DNA of 64,000 nt from Cellulophaga sp. L1A9 (GCF_009797025.1 NZ_CP047027.1:2976001-3040000); one strand, 5' to 3'; shown: positions 35,880-44,804, counted from the stretch's first letter. Translations and numbers: made by a program. Notes: a model not told the origin generated them from the letters alone.

Positions 35880-37205
35880 ATGGCAATCTTAGGAGATAAA
35901 GAATATTTTAAAGGTATTGGGGAGATTAAATTTGAAGGTAAGGATTCTGATAATCCTTTAGCATTTAAATATTATAATCCAGAGCAAGTAGTTGCAGGAA
36001 AAACAATGCGCGAGCATTTTAAATTTTCTATAGCTTATTGGCACACGTTCTGTGGACAAGGAGGAGATCCATTTGGCCCTGGAACTCAAAATTTTGAATG
36101 GGACAAAGCTTCAGACCCTATCCAAGCTGCAAAAGACAAGGCAGATGCTGCTTTTGAATTTATTAGTAAAATGGGCTTTGATTATTTCTGTTTTCATGAT
36201 TATGACTTAATTCAAGAAGCATCAACTTTTGCTGAATCAGAGAAGAGATTGGCAACAATAACAGAATATATAAAAGAAAAGAAAGCTGCTTCAGGGGTAA
36301 AATTACTTTGGGGTACTGCGAATTGTTTTTCTAATCCGCGCTATATGAATGGTGCTGCTACAAATCCAGATTTCAATGTGCTTTCTAGAGCAGGTGGTCA
36401 AGTGAAATTGGCTTTAGATGCTACCATGGCTTTAGATGGTGAAAATTACGTTTTCTGGGGCGGTAGAGAAGGGTATATGTCATTATTGAACACAGATATG
36501 GGCCGTGAATTAGATCATATGGGACAGTTTCTAACAATGGCAAGAGATTATGCAAGAGCACAAGGGTTTAAGGGTAATTTCTTTATAGAGCCAAAGCCAA
36601 TGGAGCCAATGAAACATCAGTATGATTTTGATTCTGCTACAGCAATTGGCTTCTTAAAAGAGTACGGTTTAGAGAAGGATTTCAAAATTAATATAGAAGT
36701 AAATCATGCCACCTTAGCACAACATACTTTTCAACATGAAATTGCTACAGCTGCTAAAGCAGGGATGTTAGGTAGTTTAGATGCCAACCGTGGAGATTAT
36801 CAAAATGGATGGGATACAGATCAATTTCCTAACAACATTCAAGAAACTACAGAAGCTATGTTGGTCTTCTTAAAGGCTGGCGGTTTGCAAGGTGGTGGTG
36901 TTAATTTTGATGCAAAAATCAGAAGAAACTCTACAGATATGGAAGATGTATTTTTAGCACACATTGGTGGTGCAGATACTTTTGCCAGAGCATTGTTAAC
37001 AGCAGATAAAATTATTACTTCTTCGGCTTATGATGATTTGAGAACAAAACGTTACAGCTCTTTTGATGCTGGAAAAGGTAAAGATTTTGAAGCAGGAAAG
37101 TTAAGGTTGGAAGACTTGTATAAAATAGCTCAAGAAAATGGCGAACTAGAATTAAAAAGCGGGAAGCAAGAGTTGTTTGAAAATATCATCAACCAATACA
37201 TATAA
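35880..37205 (+). CDS. xylA: Xylose isomerase
   Basis: 441 residues, normal for class II xylose isomerases. Converts xylose to xylulose. The active His-Asp pair is in [12 protein letters not shown], the metal ligands are in [13 protein letters not shown] and [18 protein letters not shown], and the motif VFWGGREGY and [20 protein letters not shown] are family signatures. It lies 24 bases after xylB and 9 bases before the transporter gene. It has its own well-spaced start (ATGGCAATC) and no other good candidate. Confidence 0.97.
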   Translation: MAILGDKEYFKGIGEIKFEGKDSDNPLAFKYYNPEQVVAGKTMREHFKFSIAYWHTFCGQGGDPFGPGTQNFEWDKASDPIQAAKDKADAAFEFISKMGFDYFCFHDYDLIQEASTFAESEKRLATITEYIKEKKAASGVKLLWGTANCFSNPRYMNGAATNPDFNVLSRAGGQVKLALDATMALDGENYVFWGGREGYMSLLNTDMGRELDHMGQFLTMARDYARAQGFKGNFFIEPKPMEPMKHQYDFDSATAIGFLKEYGLEKDFKINIEVNHATLAQHTFQHEIATAAKAGMLGSLDANRGDYQNGWDTDQFPNNIQETTEAMLVFLKAGGLQGGGVNFDAKIRRNSTDMEDVFLAHIGGADTFARALLTADKIITSSAYDDLRTKRYSSFDAGKGKDFEAGKLRLEDLYKIAQENGELELKSGKQELFENIINQYI

Positions 37206-37214
37206 GCCAGATCT

Positions 37215-38636
37215 ATGGAAACTCCTAGAAATTCTAAATACTTAATGCAACTAACGCTGGTTGCTACATTAGGCGGATTACTTTTTGGTTATGATACAGC
37301 GGTAATTTCTGGAACCGTAAGTGCATTAGATAGTTTTTTTGTATTGCCTTTTGGTTTAGATGAAATGTCGGCCAATTCTCGATTAGGCTTTTTAGTATCT
37401 AGCGCATTAATCGGTTGTATTATTGGAGGAATTTCTGGAGGTTATATCAGTAAAAAAATAGGAAGAAAAAAAGGATTGTTGCTCGCAGCAATCCTTTTTC
37501 TTTGTTCAGCATTGGGTTCTGCAATGCCAGAGCTGTTTATGAAACCTATTGGAGCAGGAGACCATACTTTTATTTATGTTTTTATTGTTTATAGAATAAT
37601 AGGTGGTATTGGTGTAGGTTTAGCGTCTATGCTATCCCCTTTATATATCGCAGAAATAGCTCCTGCTAAAATTAGAGGTAAATTAGTTTCATTAAATCAG
37701 TTTGCGATCATTTTTGGGATGTTGATTGTGTATTTCGTAAACTATTACATCGCAGGTCAAGGAGATGATACTTGGTTAAATACTGTTGGATGGAGGTGGA
37801 TGTTTGCTTCAGAAGTGATTCCCGCATCATTATTTTTAGCCTTTTTATTATTTGTTCCAGATACTCCACGGTCCTTAGTGCTTAAAAATAAACCAGAAAA
37901 AGCACTACAGGTTCTTGAGAAAGTAAATGGGAAGTTAGAAGCTCAAAAAATATTACATGATATTCAGAACACGGTATCTCATAAATCGGGCAAGCTATTT
38001 TCTTTTGGAATAGCTGTAGTGGTTATCGGTATTTTAATATCCGTTTTTCAGCAATTTGTAGGTATTAATGTAGTCTTGTATTACGCTCCTGAGATTTTTA
38101 AGAATATGGGATCTGGTACAGATACTGCCTTACTGCAGACTATTATTGTGGGGGGTGTAAACTTACTATTTACTGTTTTAGCAATTTTTACTGTAGATAA
38201 ATATGGTAGGAAACCGTTAATGATTATAGGTGCTTTAGCAATGGCAGTAGCCATGTTTGCATTAGGAGCAACGTTCTATTCGCAAACGGTAGGGATTCTA
38301 GCATTAATCTGTATGTTGGTATATGTTGCTGGTTTTGCCATGAGTTGGGGCCCCGTAACTTGGGTGCTATTGTCTGAAATGTTTCCGAATAAAATACGAG
38401 ATAAAGCTTTAGCGGTGGCGGTAGCTGCACAATGGATTAGTAACTATGTAGTCTCTTGGACCTTTCCAATGATGGATAAAAATAGTTACCTCTTAGAAAA
38501 ATTTAATCATGGTTTTGCGTATTGGATTTATGGTGTAATGGGATTAATTGCCATGTTTATAGTATGGAAATTTGTACCCGAAACTAAAGGTAAAACACTA
38601 GAAGAAATGGATGACGTTTGGTGGGAAGAAAATTAA
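37215..38636 (+). CDS. xylE: Sugar:proton symporter, MFS family (XylE-like)
   Basis: 473 residues with 12 predicted membrane helices. Sugar-porter signatures are present: GYDTAVISGTV in helix 1, KKIGRKKGLLLAA between helices 2 and 3, YIAEIAPAKIRGKLVSLNQF, the QQFVGINVVLYYAPEIF loop in helix 7, and the closing PETKGKTLEEM. These fit a xylose/glucose-type symporter, and the neighbourhood makes xylose the likely substrate. It is the last gene of the operon. No terminator is visible in the 93 bases before the next gene. Confidence 0.93.
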   Translation: METPRNSKYLMQLTLVATLGGLLFGYDTAVISGTVSALDSFFVLPFGLDEMSANSRLGFLVSSALIGCIIGGISGGYISKKIGRKKGLLLAAILFLCSALGSAMPELFMKPIGAGDHTFIYVFIVYRIIGGIGVGLASMLSPLYIAEIAPAKIRGKLVSLNQFAIIFGMLIVYFVNYYIAGQGDDTWLNTVGWRWMFASEVIPASLFLAFLLFVPDTPRSLVLKNKPEKALQVLEKVNGKLEAQKILHDIQNTVSHKSGKLFSFGIAVVVIGILISVFQQFVGINVVLYYAPEIFKNMGSGTDTALLQTIIVGGVNLLFTVLAIFTVDKYGRKPLMIIGALAMAVAMFALGATFYSQTVGILALICMLVYVAGFAMSWGPVTWVLLSEMFPNKIRDKALAVAVAAQWISNYVVSWTFPMMDKNSYLLEKFNHGFAYWIYGVMGLIAMFIVWKFVPETKGKTLEEMDDVWWEEN

Positions 38637-38729
38637 GGATTTTCAATTCTAATGAAGCGAAATTTTTAATTTAGGTATTTATTATGCGATTTCATATGCT
38701 TTCTGTATTTTTAAATAAAAAACAATCAT

Positions 38730-39152
38730 ATGAAATTTTTAATAGCCTCAATTTTTTTAGTGCTCACGATTAGCATGCATGCACAAAGTGTTACAGGGAA
38801 ATGGCAAACTATAGATGATGAAACAGGAAAGGTAAGATCTGTTGTAGAAATTTATTCAGACAATGGAAAGGTATTTGGTAAAATTATAGAGATAACGGAT
38901 AAGTCTAGACAAGACCGTCTTTGTGACGCCTGTAGTGGTTCAAATAAGGACAAACCTATCTTAGGTATGGTCATTATTAAAGATCTTGAGAAAGATGATG
39001 ATGAATGGGAAGATGGAACTATTTTGGACCCTGAATCTGGTAAAGTGTATAAATGTTATATTACTTTAGAAGAAACAAATAAATTAAAAGTTCGTGGCTT
39101 TATTGGTTTTTCTTTACTAGGAAGAACACAATATTGGACAAGAGTGCAATAG
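38730..39152 (+). CDS. Secreted DUF2147 family protein
   Basis: 140 residues with a signal peptide (MKFLIASIFLVLTISMHAQ). The DUF2147 core is clear: VTGKWQTIDDETGKVRSVVE, the cysteine pair region DRLCDACSG, and GTILDPESGKVYKC. The family is a periplasmic, lipocalin-like fold of unknown function. It is followed by a very strong terminator; it may be outside the xylose operon because a 93-base gap precedes it. Confidence 0.85.
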   Translation: MKFLIASIFLVLTISMHAQSVTGKWQTIDDETGKVRSVVEIYSDNGKVFGKIIEITDKSRQDRLCDACSGSNKDKPILGMVIIKDLEKDDDEWEDGTILDPESGKVYKCYITLEETNKLKVRGFIGFSLLGRTQYWTRVQ

Positions 39153-39180
39153 CATAGATTTATTTTAAAAAACAGCATTA

Positions 39181-39221
39181 AAAAAGGGGATAGAATCATT
39201 GGTTGATTCTATCCCCTTTTT
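39181..39221. terminator. Bidirectional terminator between the DUF2147 gene and the DUF6789-like gene
   Basis: Arms of 17-18 bases (AAAAGGGGATAGAATCA / TGATTCTATCCCCTTTT) with a 5-base loop, flanked by an A-run and a T-run, so it works for both converging genes. Confidence 0.9.
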
Positions 39222-39258
39222 AATATAATAATTTAGAAGCTTTATAAAAGCTATTTAA

Positions 39259-39693
39259 TTAGGCAATCTTTGGTGTCTTTGCAATAAATGCAACAACAAT
39301 CCCGAAAACGATATGGCCTAAAAGTAAAGCCATAATCATGGGAATCATTGCGCCTTCAGGTCCTGGAGTAGCGCCACCGGCTATTGTCCCCATAATCGTC
39401 ATACCAATTTTTGCTAAAATAGCAATGATAATTCCAAAAACGATCCCTTTTAAAACCTTGCTTTCCATGGGTAATTTAGAACTAAAAAAGAAAACATAGG
39501 AAGCAGCAAAAACGATTCCGATCATAAAATGCATTATCCAACCTACTGCGATGGGCATTCCCATCATACCAGAAACCATTTCAGGTGGATTCATATTTGC
39601 CAGGCCTATCATAGGGGCAATCATCATTATAATAGTCATAACTACAGTTGCGGCAATTCCAGCAACCAAGGATTGTGTGATTTTAGATTTCAT
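39259..39693 (-). CDS. Small polytopic membrane protein (DUF6789-like)
   Basis: 144 residues with four predicted helices, rich in Met and Gly (VVMTIIMMIAPMIGLANMN, VGWIMHFMIGIVFAASYVFF, GIIIAILAKIGMTIMG, IPMIMALLLGHIVFGIVVAF). It matches what I know as the DUF6789 family, whose function is unknown. No catalytic motif is visible. It is monocistronic, convergent with the DUF2147 gene, and divergent from the DUF547 gene with a 288-base gap. Confidence 0.7.
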   Translation of the reverse strand: MKSKITQSLVAGIAATVVMTIIMMIAPMIGLANMNPPEMVSGMMGMPIAVGWIMHFMIGIVFAASYVFFFSSKLPMESKVLKGIVFGIIIAILAKIGMTIMGTIAGGATPGPEGAMIPMIMALLLGHIVFGIVVAFIAKTPKIA

Positions 39694-39981
39694 AATTTGT
39701 ATTGTTTTGAAGTTAGCTGTTTAGGTAGACGTATAAAAGTAGGTAACTGACAAAGAAATAGCGTAATGTTTTGATCTACCTTCTGATTGGGGTGTTAATT
39801 TCTAAACCTGAAGGGGGTAGTATTCATAAAACTAATTTTCAATAGGTTAAGGTCGGTTTCTTTTTTTTAAAACTTTAAAAAAATCAATTCAATTTGTCAG
39901 GTTGTATGATTTATTCGTCTCTTTTACTAAGAACTTGTTCTGAGTTTACTCAAAGCAAATAATTTTAAAAGATATAAGACT

Positions 39982-40785
39982 ATGAGAAAAATAATTATAA
40001 TAAGTGTTGTTGCCCTGCTGTTAGGGGTGGTTTATTTAAACAAGCGTTTCGGACTTCTATCTATGGCTGGTCTTAATGGGAAGGGGCTTCCTACGAAACA
40101 AGTGGCTGGGAACTTGGCAGTGGAGCATCAAATTTCAAATAATACATTAGACCATTCGCAATGGACCGTTTTACTTAAGAAATATGTGGACGACAATGGT
40201 CAAGTAAATTATAAGGGGTTTTTACAAGATAGAAATCGATTAGAAGATTATTTGGATGTATTGTCAAAACAAGTTCCAACAAATAACTGGTCGGTTCAAG
40301 AACTATTGGCGTATTATATCAATCTTTACAATGCGCATACAGTAGCTTTAGTACTAAGGAACTATCCACTTAAAAGTATTCAGGACATAGATGGTCCTTG
40401 GACCACAGATTTTGTAAAGATTGGAGATAAGGAACTTTCTCTTGGTGCTTTGGAACATAGTATTCTAAGAAAAATGAACGAACCACGCATTCATTTTGCG
40501 ATCAATTGTGCTTCCACCTCTTGCCCAAAGTTGTTAAATGAAGCTTATACTCCAGAAAATATAGAAGATCAATTAGAAGAAGCGGCTCTTGGTTTTATTA
40601 TTTCAGGTAATAATACAATTACACAAGATGAGCTAATCTTATCACGGATTTTTAAATGGTATAAAGGCGATTTTTCTAATGGCGAACTTATTTCATACCT
40701 CAAGCCGTTTACCAAAATAGAAATTGCTTCCAAGGCTGCAATCGATTATAAGGAATATGATTGGAGCTTAAACGAAAAAAATTAG
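39982..40785 (+). CDS. DUF547 family protein, membrane-anchored
   Basis: 267 residues; one N-terminal hydrophobic segment (IIIISVVALLLGVVYL) anchors it or acts as a signal. The DUF547 domain fills residues about 75-230: LLAYYINLYNAHTVALVL, then IHFAINCASTSCPKLL with two conserved cysteines. The fold resembles papain-like transglutaminase proteins in its helical order, but the function is unknown. It stands alone with a hairpin 33 bases downstream. Confidence 0.82.
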   Translation: MRKIIIISVVALLLGVVYLNKRFGLLSMAGLNGKGLPTKQVAGNLAVEHQISNNTLDHSQWTVLLKKYVDDNGQVNYKGFLQDRNRLEDYLDVLSKQVPTNNWSVQELLAYYINLYNAHTVALVLRNYPLKSIQDIDGPWTTDFVKIGDKELSLGALEHSILRKMNEPRIHFAINCASTSCPKLLNEAYTPENIEDQLEEAALGFIISGNNTITQDELILSRIFKWYKGDFSNGELISYLKPFTKIEIASKAAIDYKEYDWSLNEKN

Positions 40786-40926
40786 GGAGCCACATCCCCT
40801 TAAAATGGGTCTGTGAGAATTGAATGCGTTTTACGTATGCATTCAATCGGTGCTAGTACTTATATCACAACAAAAGACGTGTTGCATTTGTTAAATAATA
40901 AAAATTTAATGAAGTGCTATAAATGC

Positions 40927-40962
40927 AAAAAGCCTTTCAAATCTATGATTCAAAAGGCTTTT
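40927..40962 (-). terminator. Terminator of tRNA-Lys copy 1
   Basis: Imperfect arms AAAAAGCCTTTCAAATC / GATTCAAAAGGCTTTT; on the minus strand the hairpin ends in a run of T. It directly follows the tRNA. The same hairpin follows copy 2 at 41177-41212. Confidence 0.85.
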
Positions 40963-40965
40963 CTG

Positions 40966-41038
40966 TGACCGGGCTGGGGCTCGAACCCAGGACCCTCTCC
41001 TTAAAAGGGAGATGCTCTACCAACTGAGCTACCAGGTC
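40966..41038 (-). tRNA. tRNA-Lys (anticodon TTT), copy 1
   Basis: 73 bases on the minus strand: acceptor GACCTGG, D arm GCTCAGTTGGTAGAGC, anticodon stem TCTCC / GGAGA with loop CTTTTAA, T arm CTGGGTTCGAGCCCCAG. CCA is not encoded. The acceptor stem has an apparent U-C mismatch at pair 5-68. Confidence 0.95.
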
Positions 41039-41085
41039 ATTATTTCAATGATTTGCTGTAGAGAAATATTCCCTGTTTGCGGGTG

Positions 41086-41115
41086 CAAATATACAACCTT
41101 TAGTCACATATCCAA
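41086..41115 (-). promoter_or_regulatory. Promoter of tRNA-Lys copy 1
   Basis: On the minus strand TTG (41115-41113), 19 bases, TATATTTG (41093-41086): full consensus. Copy 2 has the same promoter at 41336-41365. Confidence 0.85.
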
Positions 41116-41176
41116 GCAAGAAAAGTCCTTATATATTTAGAAAAGGATTAAACGATACTGAAGATGCTATAAATGC

Positions 41177-41212
41177 AAAAAGCCTTTCAAATCTATGATT
41201 CAAAAGGCTTTT
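41177..41212 (-). terminator. Terminator of tRNA-Lys copy 2
   Basis: Same hairpin as at 40927-40962. Confidence 0.85.
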
Positions 41213-41215
41213 CTG

Positions 41216-41288
41216 TGACCGGGCTGGGGCTCGAACCCAGGACCCTCTCCTTAAAAGGGAGATGCTCTACCAACTGAGCTACCAGGTC
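41216..41288 (-). tRNA. tRNA-Lys (anticodon TTT), copy 2
   Basis: Identical in sequence to the copy at 40966-41038, including the acceptor-stem mismatch. Confidence 0.95.
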
Positions 41289-41335
41289 ATTATTTCAATG
41301 ATTTGCTATAGAGAAATATTCCCTGTTTGCGGGTG

Positions 41336-41365
41336 CAAATATACAACCTTTAGTCACATATCCAA
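41336..41365 (-). promoter_or_regulatory. Promoter of tRNA-Lys copy 2
   Basis: TTG, 19 bases, TATATTTG on the minus strand, identical to copy 1; the repeat ends two bases beyond the TTG. Confidence 0.85.
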
Positions 41366-41437
41366 GCCTATTTTGAAAAAAAATTATTTTTTTTTGAAAT
41401 CACTTTATTTTGGTTCAATTTTACACAAAATAAGAAA

Positions 41438-41953
41438 ATGAAAATAGTACTTATCGGTTACATGGGAAGTGGAAAAACAACAATTGGAAAATTGCTTTCT
41501 AAGAAATTGAATATCAATTTTATAGACCTGGATGAACATATCGAATCTAAATTAAATACAAGCGTTTCAGATATTTTTAAAGACCGTGGAGAGATCTATT
41601 TTCGGAAAATGGAGCATAAATATGTTCAAGAACTAATGGAAGAAAAAAAATCATTTATTTTATCTACAGGGGGAGGAACACCTTGTTATGCGAATAATTT
41701 AGCATTAATTCAAACGCATACAAAACAGGATTTTTACCTAAAATTATCAATTCCTAGTTTAGTAAAACGTTTAATAAATGAAAAAGAAAGCCGACCATTA
41801 GTTCAAAACATCGCAGAAAATGATTTGCCAGAGTTTATAGGGAAGCATTTATTTGAAAGAAATAATTTTTACCTGCAAGCCAATACTATCATTGTTTGTG
41901 ATAATAAAAACCCTGAAGAAATTGTAGCTGAAATTATGCAGCAATTAAAGTAA
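41438..41953 (+). CDS. aroK: Shikimate kinase
   Basis: 171 residues, aromatic amino-acid pathway. P-loop LIGYMGSGKTTIGKLLS (residues 5-21), the shikimate-binding FIDLDEHIE and RGEIYFRKME, the LSTGGGTPCY motif, and the adenine-lid region NEKESRPLVQN are all present. It converges with the phosphoribosyltransferase gene and overlaps its end by 9 bases. The start ATG lies 70 bases after the second tRNA repeat. Confidence 0.95.
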   Translation: MKIVLIGYMGSGKTTIGKLLSKKLNINFIDLDEHIESKLNTSVSDIFKDRGEIYFRKMEHKYVQELMEEKKSFILSTGGGTPCYANNLALIQTHTKQDFYLKLSIPSLVKRLINEKESRPLVQNIAENDLPEFIGKHLFERNNFYLQANTIIVCDNKNPEEIVAEIMQQLK

Positions 41954-42442
41954 GTACACCTTGTCGCTATTGGTTTTAAATTCTACTTGTATTTGCTCGT
42001 GTAAAGAAGTTGATAGCGATATTCCTTTATAATCTGCCTTGACAGGGTATTTTTTATGGTTTCTATTGACGAGTACTGCTGTTTTTAACTGTTTTAGAGG
42101 AACACGTAAAAAATGATGAACACCATAAATAAGTGTAGTGCCTGAGTTTAATACATCGTCAACCAAAACAATAGATTTGTTGGCATAATCTTCTTCTTTT
42201 ATAGAAGTAGAGACACCGGATTGTAAAGGATTTTTTTTATCCATACTAACCTTGCAAATGTTTATTTCAGAAGAAGTAATAGCTCTTAGTACTTTTGCAA
42301 TCTTTTTAGCGAAATTTAAACCGCCACCTTCTATTCCTGCAATGATGATTTCTTTTTCATCAACATTAGCTTCATAGATCTGGTATGCAATTCTATTAAT
42401 TTTGTATTGTATTTCTTTGTGTGATAAAATTTGATGTTGCAT
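41945..42442 (-). CDS. Phosphoribosyltransferase domain protein (PyrR-like)
   Basis: 165 residues of the type I PRTase fold. The PRPP-binding motif is IVLVDDVLNSGTTLIYG (residues 91-107). IAGIEGGGLNFAKKIAK is the early loop, and the end VLVNRNHKKYPVKADYKG with LHEQIQVEF resembles PyrR-like or hypoxanthine-type enzymes. Without the hood region I cannot assign a base. It overlaps aroK (convergent) by 9 bases and is preceded by the S4 gene with a 40-base gap, on the same strand. Confidence 0.85.
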   Translation of the reverse strand: MQHQILSHKEIQYKINRIAYQIYEANVDEKEIIIAGIEGGGLNFAKKIAKVLRAITSSEINICKVSMDKKNPLQSGVSTSIKEEDYANKSIVLVDDVLNSGTTLIYGVHHFLRVPLKQLKTAVLVNRNHKKYPVKADYKGISLSTSLHEQIQVEFKTNSDKVYLL

Positions 42443-42482
42443 TCGGTTTAAGTTTTCATATCAAAGATAAAGAAACCCTTCT

Positions 42483-42875
42483 TTATTCTTCACTATTTTT
42501 AGTTTCAGAAGAATCATCAATATAATCTTCAATGTCTCTTCTGTCTTTTTTAGTAGGTCTGCCGGTTCCTTTCTTTCTATAATAATCTTTAGAGAACTTT
42601 AGCAGTTCATTATTTTCAAATGCAGAAGCAGGTGTGGTGTCTTTCCTGTAAATATCAACCAGTTTAGCGGCAACTCTGTTTGGAGGAATATCTAGAACCG
42701 TCAATTCATAGTTGATCTGATTTTTACGCACAATAATTTTATCCATCGGTAAAACATCCTTTGATGGTTTCGCGGTAGCGCCATTGAGCTTTACATGTCC
42801 TTTTTTACAGGACTCTGTTCCAATATTTCTTGTTTTAAAATATCTAATACACCATAGGTATTTATCTATACGCAT
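42483..42875 (-). CDS. S4 RNA-binding protein, Hsp15-like
   Basis: 130 residues. Residues 1-60 are an S4 domain (MRIDKYLWCIRYFKTRNIG, CKKGHVKLNGATAKPSKDV), as in the E. coli heat-shock protein Hsp15 that rescues 50S subunits with bound nascent chains. The rest is basic (KKGTGRPTKKDRRDIEDY) with an acidic tail. The start MRIDKYLW is the conserved start of this family. Upstream lies an FKBP gene on the other strand. Confidence 0.88.
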   Translation of the reverse strand: MRIDKYLWCIRYFKTRNIGTESCKKGHVKLNGATAKPSKDVLPMDKIIVRKNQINYELTVLDIPPNRVAAKLVDIYRKDTTPASAFENNELLKFSKDYYRKKGTGRPTKKDRRDIEDYIDDSSETKNSEE

Positions 42876-42953
42876 AAACAGTTATAATTCTTTCTTAATC
42901 TTTTCTACAAAAATAGGGGAAAATTGTATCTTGCGACACTTAAAATTAAATGG

Positions 42954-43898
42954 ATGAATATCAAAAGCATATTTTATTTTTTAGCAATTACTTTACTTTT
43001 CATTTCTTGTAATAAAGATGATGACGATATTGTAGTTGTTCCTCCAACAGATCTTAGCGAGATAATAGTAGATGACGAAGCAGCGCTTCAAGCGTATTTT
43101 TCAAGTCATTTTTACAACTACGAAGATTTTGAAAGCCCAGCGGAAGATTTTGATTATCAAATTGTGTTTGATACCATTTCAGGAGATAATAGTGATAAGA
43201 TTTCATTATTAAATAGTGACGGTTTTGGCTTTAAAACAATTAAAGTTAAATCTGAAAATGTTGGTATTACAGATGGCGATGAAGAAATAGATCACAAATT
43301 ATATTACTTAGTAGCTAGAGAAGGTATAGGTGCTGCAACAACTTTTGCCGACTCAACCTATGTGAGGTACCAAGGCGAATTGTTGGACGGAACTATTTTT
43401 GATTCTTCAGCAGCTCCAATTTGGTTTAGTTTGCCTTCATTGGTAACAGGCTTTGCGCAAGGTATTACGGAATTTAAAGGTGGTGGGCCAGGTAGTATAA
43501 ATGAAGATGGTACTGTAAATATTGAGGATTATGGTATTGGTGTTATTTTTATGCCTTCTGCTCTTGCATACTATTCAGCGACGCAAACAAATATTCCGGC
43601 ATATTCTCCTATACTTTTTAAAATAGATTTATTTGCAGTCAATCAAGCAGATCATGATAATGACGGTATTCCTTCTTATTTAGAGGATGTAGACGGAGAT
43701 GGTAGATTGAATAATGATAATACAGATGAAGAAGATGAAGCAGATGTATTTACATTTATCCCTAATTATTTAGATGCAGATGATGATGGTGATAATACGC
43801 CAACTAGTGAAGAGATAGATATTGTAAATGGGGAAGTAGTTTTTAGAGATACTGATAATGACGGTATTCCAGATCACTTAGATCCAGATACAAAATAA
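42954..43898 (+). CDS. FKBP-type peptidyl-prolyl isomerase lipoprotein with acidic Ca-binding-like tail
   Basis: 314 residues from ATG 42954, which begins the lipoprotein signal (FYFLAITLLFISC). An FKBP domain lies at about residues 105-225 (DSTYVRYQGELLDGTIFDSS, FAQGITEFKGG). From about residue 228 it has a tail of DxDxDG repeats (DHDNDGIPSYLEDVDGDGR, DADDDGDNT, DTDNDGIPDHLDPD) of the thrombospondin type-3 kind, which normally bind calcium. This layout is like GldI-family or surface FKBP lipoproteins in Flavobacteria. An alternative TTG at 42924 is rejected. The gene ends before a strong terminator. Confidence 0.85.
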   Translation: MNIKSIFYFLAITLLFISCNKDDDDIVVVPPTDLSEIIVDDEAALQAYFSSHFYNYEDFESPAEDFDYQIVFDTISGDNSDKISLLNSDGFGFKTIKVKSENVGITDGDEEIDHKLYYLVAREGIGAATTFADSTYVRYQGELLDGTIFDSSAAPIWFSLPSLVTGFAQGITEFKGGGPGSINEDGTVNIEDYGIGVIFMPSALAYYSATQTNIPAYSPILFKIDLFAVNQADHDNDGIPSYLEDVDGDGRLNNDNTDEEDEADVFTFIPNYLDADDDGDNTPTSEEIDIVNGEVVFRDTDNDGIPDHLDPDTK

Positions 43899-43916
43899 AA
43901 TAAAATAGATTAAATT

Positions 43917-43957
43917 AAAAAACCTGAAAGCTACGTGTAGCTTTCAGGTTTTTTTAT
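43917..43957 (+). terminator. Terminator after the FKBP lipoprotein gene
   Basis: Arms AACCTGAAAGCTAC / GTAGCTTTCAGGTT with a 2-base centre and runs of A and T on both sides; it may also serve the convergent porin gene. Confidence 0.9.
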
Positions 43958-43980
43958 GCGTTCCTATTTCTTTTGGAGTC

Positions 43981-44565
43981 TTAGATTTTTAAAGATAAAC
44001 TCAGAATTAATTGATCTGGTCTAGTATCTATTCTATCTACACTTAATAGGTTATTATTGTTAATAGCAGTTATTTCATTTTCAGAAAAACCGCGTTCGTA
44101 ACGTAAATCAATACCCAACTTACCAAGATTAACCCCAGCTCCTATATTAAGACCTACAGTGAAATCATTCTTAACATCACCAAAGGTAATGCCATCATAA
44201 TCTGTATCTAGTATGTACTGTAATGATGGACCTGCAAATACGGTCAAGGGGCCAATAACATTAAAACCGATTAATAGTGGAGCATCTAATTTAGACATGT
44301 CCAAACTATTATTCTCATAATCAGATTTTGTTTTGGTATAGACTAATTCTGGTCTAAAGTAAATTTGCTCTCCAAATTTCCCAAAAATACCCACATGGTA
44401 TCCAACATTGCCATCTGGACTCTTGTATGCATCTTCTGCAGAATCAAAATAATCGCCATTGGCGCCATAGTTTAGCCCTGCTTTAATTCCAAAACCAGGC
44501 TCTGTTTGTGCCATTGCAATACCGCCTATTAAGGCCAATACTGCTGTTAAAATTGTTTTTCTCAT
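43981..44565 (-). CDS. PorT-like outer-membrane beta-barrel protein
   Basis: 194 residues with a signal peptide (ILTAVLALIGGIAMAQ). The body is a small beta-barrel of alternating strands (FGIKAGLNYGANGDYF, YFRPELVYTKTKSDY, LIGFNVIGPLTVFAGPSL, LGIDLRYERGFSEN) ending in a strand LILSLSLKI at the C-terminus. This is typical of the porin/PorT family of Bacteroidota; no secretion-system genes are adjacent, so a link to type IX secretion is not implied. Monocistronic. Confidence 0.85.
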   Translation of the reverse strand: MRKTILTAVLALIGGIAMAQTEPGFGIKAGLNYGANGDYFDSAEDAYKSPDGNVGYHVGIFGKFGEQIYFRPELVYTKTKSDYENNSLDMSKLDAPLLIGFNVIGPLTVFAGPSLQYILDTDYDGITFGDVKNDFTVGLNIGAGVNLGKLGIDLRYERGFSENEITAINNNNLLSVDRIDTRPDQLILSLSLKI

Positions 44566-44777
44566 GTTTTCTATAGTTTAAAAACAAGAATAGTATCAAT
44601 AATAATACCAATTCAAGTTTGTTCTCATCACCTTCAACGATATGCAAGAGGCTTTATTGTTTTTGAAATTATAAGACCTTGTTAAATTTTTAAATGCTTA
44701 ATTTTAGTAGATTCTGATTTTACGTTCAATAATTTCAACTTTATTTTTTTCTTAAGTAATATCCTTGTCGAGTTAAC

Positions 44778-44785
44778 TATATTTG
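44778..44785 (+). promoter_or_regulatory. -7 promoter element of tgt
   Basis: TATATTTG fits TAnnTTTG and ends 19 bases before the UUG start at 44805. No -33 TTG at the expected distance. Confidence 0.55.
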
Positions 44786-44804
44786 CGCTAATTTAATAGA
44801 CGAT

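Larger units (their letters stand above)
40915..41117. repeat. 203-bp direct repeat, copy 1 (tRNA-Lys transcription unit)
   Basis: Identical to 41165-41367 except for one base (G at 41058, A at 41308). It contains a minus-strand promoter (41086-41115), tRNA-Lys and a terminator (40927-40962), that is, a full transcription unit. Confidence 0.95.
41165..41367. repeat. 203-bp direct repeat, copy 2 (tRNA-Lys transcription unit)
   Basis: Second copy of 40915-41117, offset by exactly 250 bases, one mismatch. Confidence 0.95.
40786..41437. other. 652-bp gap with two tRNA-Lys genes in a direct duplication
   Basis: After the DUF547 stop there is a hairpin (arms ATTGAATGC / GCATTCAAT, 40819-40847) without a T-run. 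A 203-bp unit then occurs twice (40915-41117 and 41165-41367), each with terminator, tRNA-Lys and promoter on the minus strand. The 47 bases between copies and the 70 bases before aroK hold no other feature. Confidence 0.85.

Noticed and set aside
40915..41367. The tRNA-Lys repeat as attachment sites of an integrated element
   Set aside because: Only 47 bases lie between the copies, and there is no integrase or cargo; simple duplication explains it.
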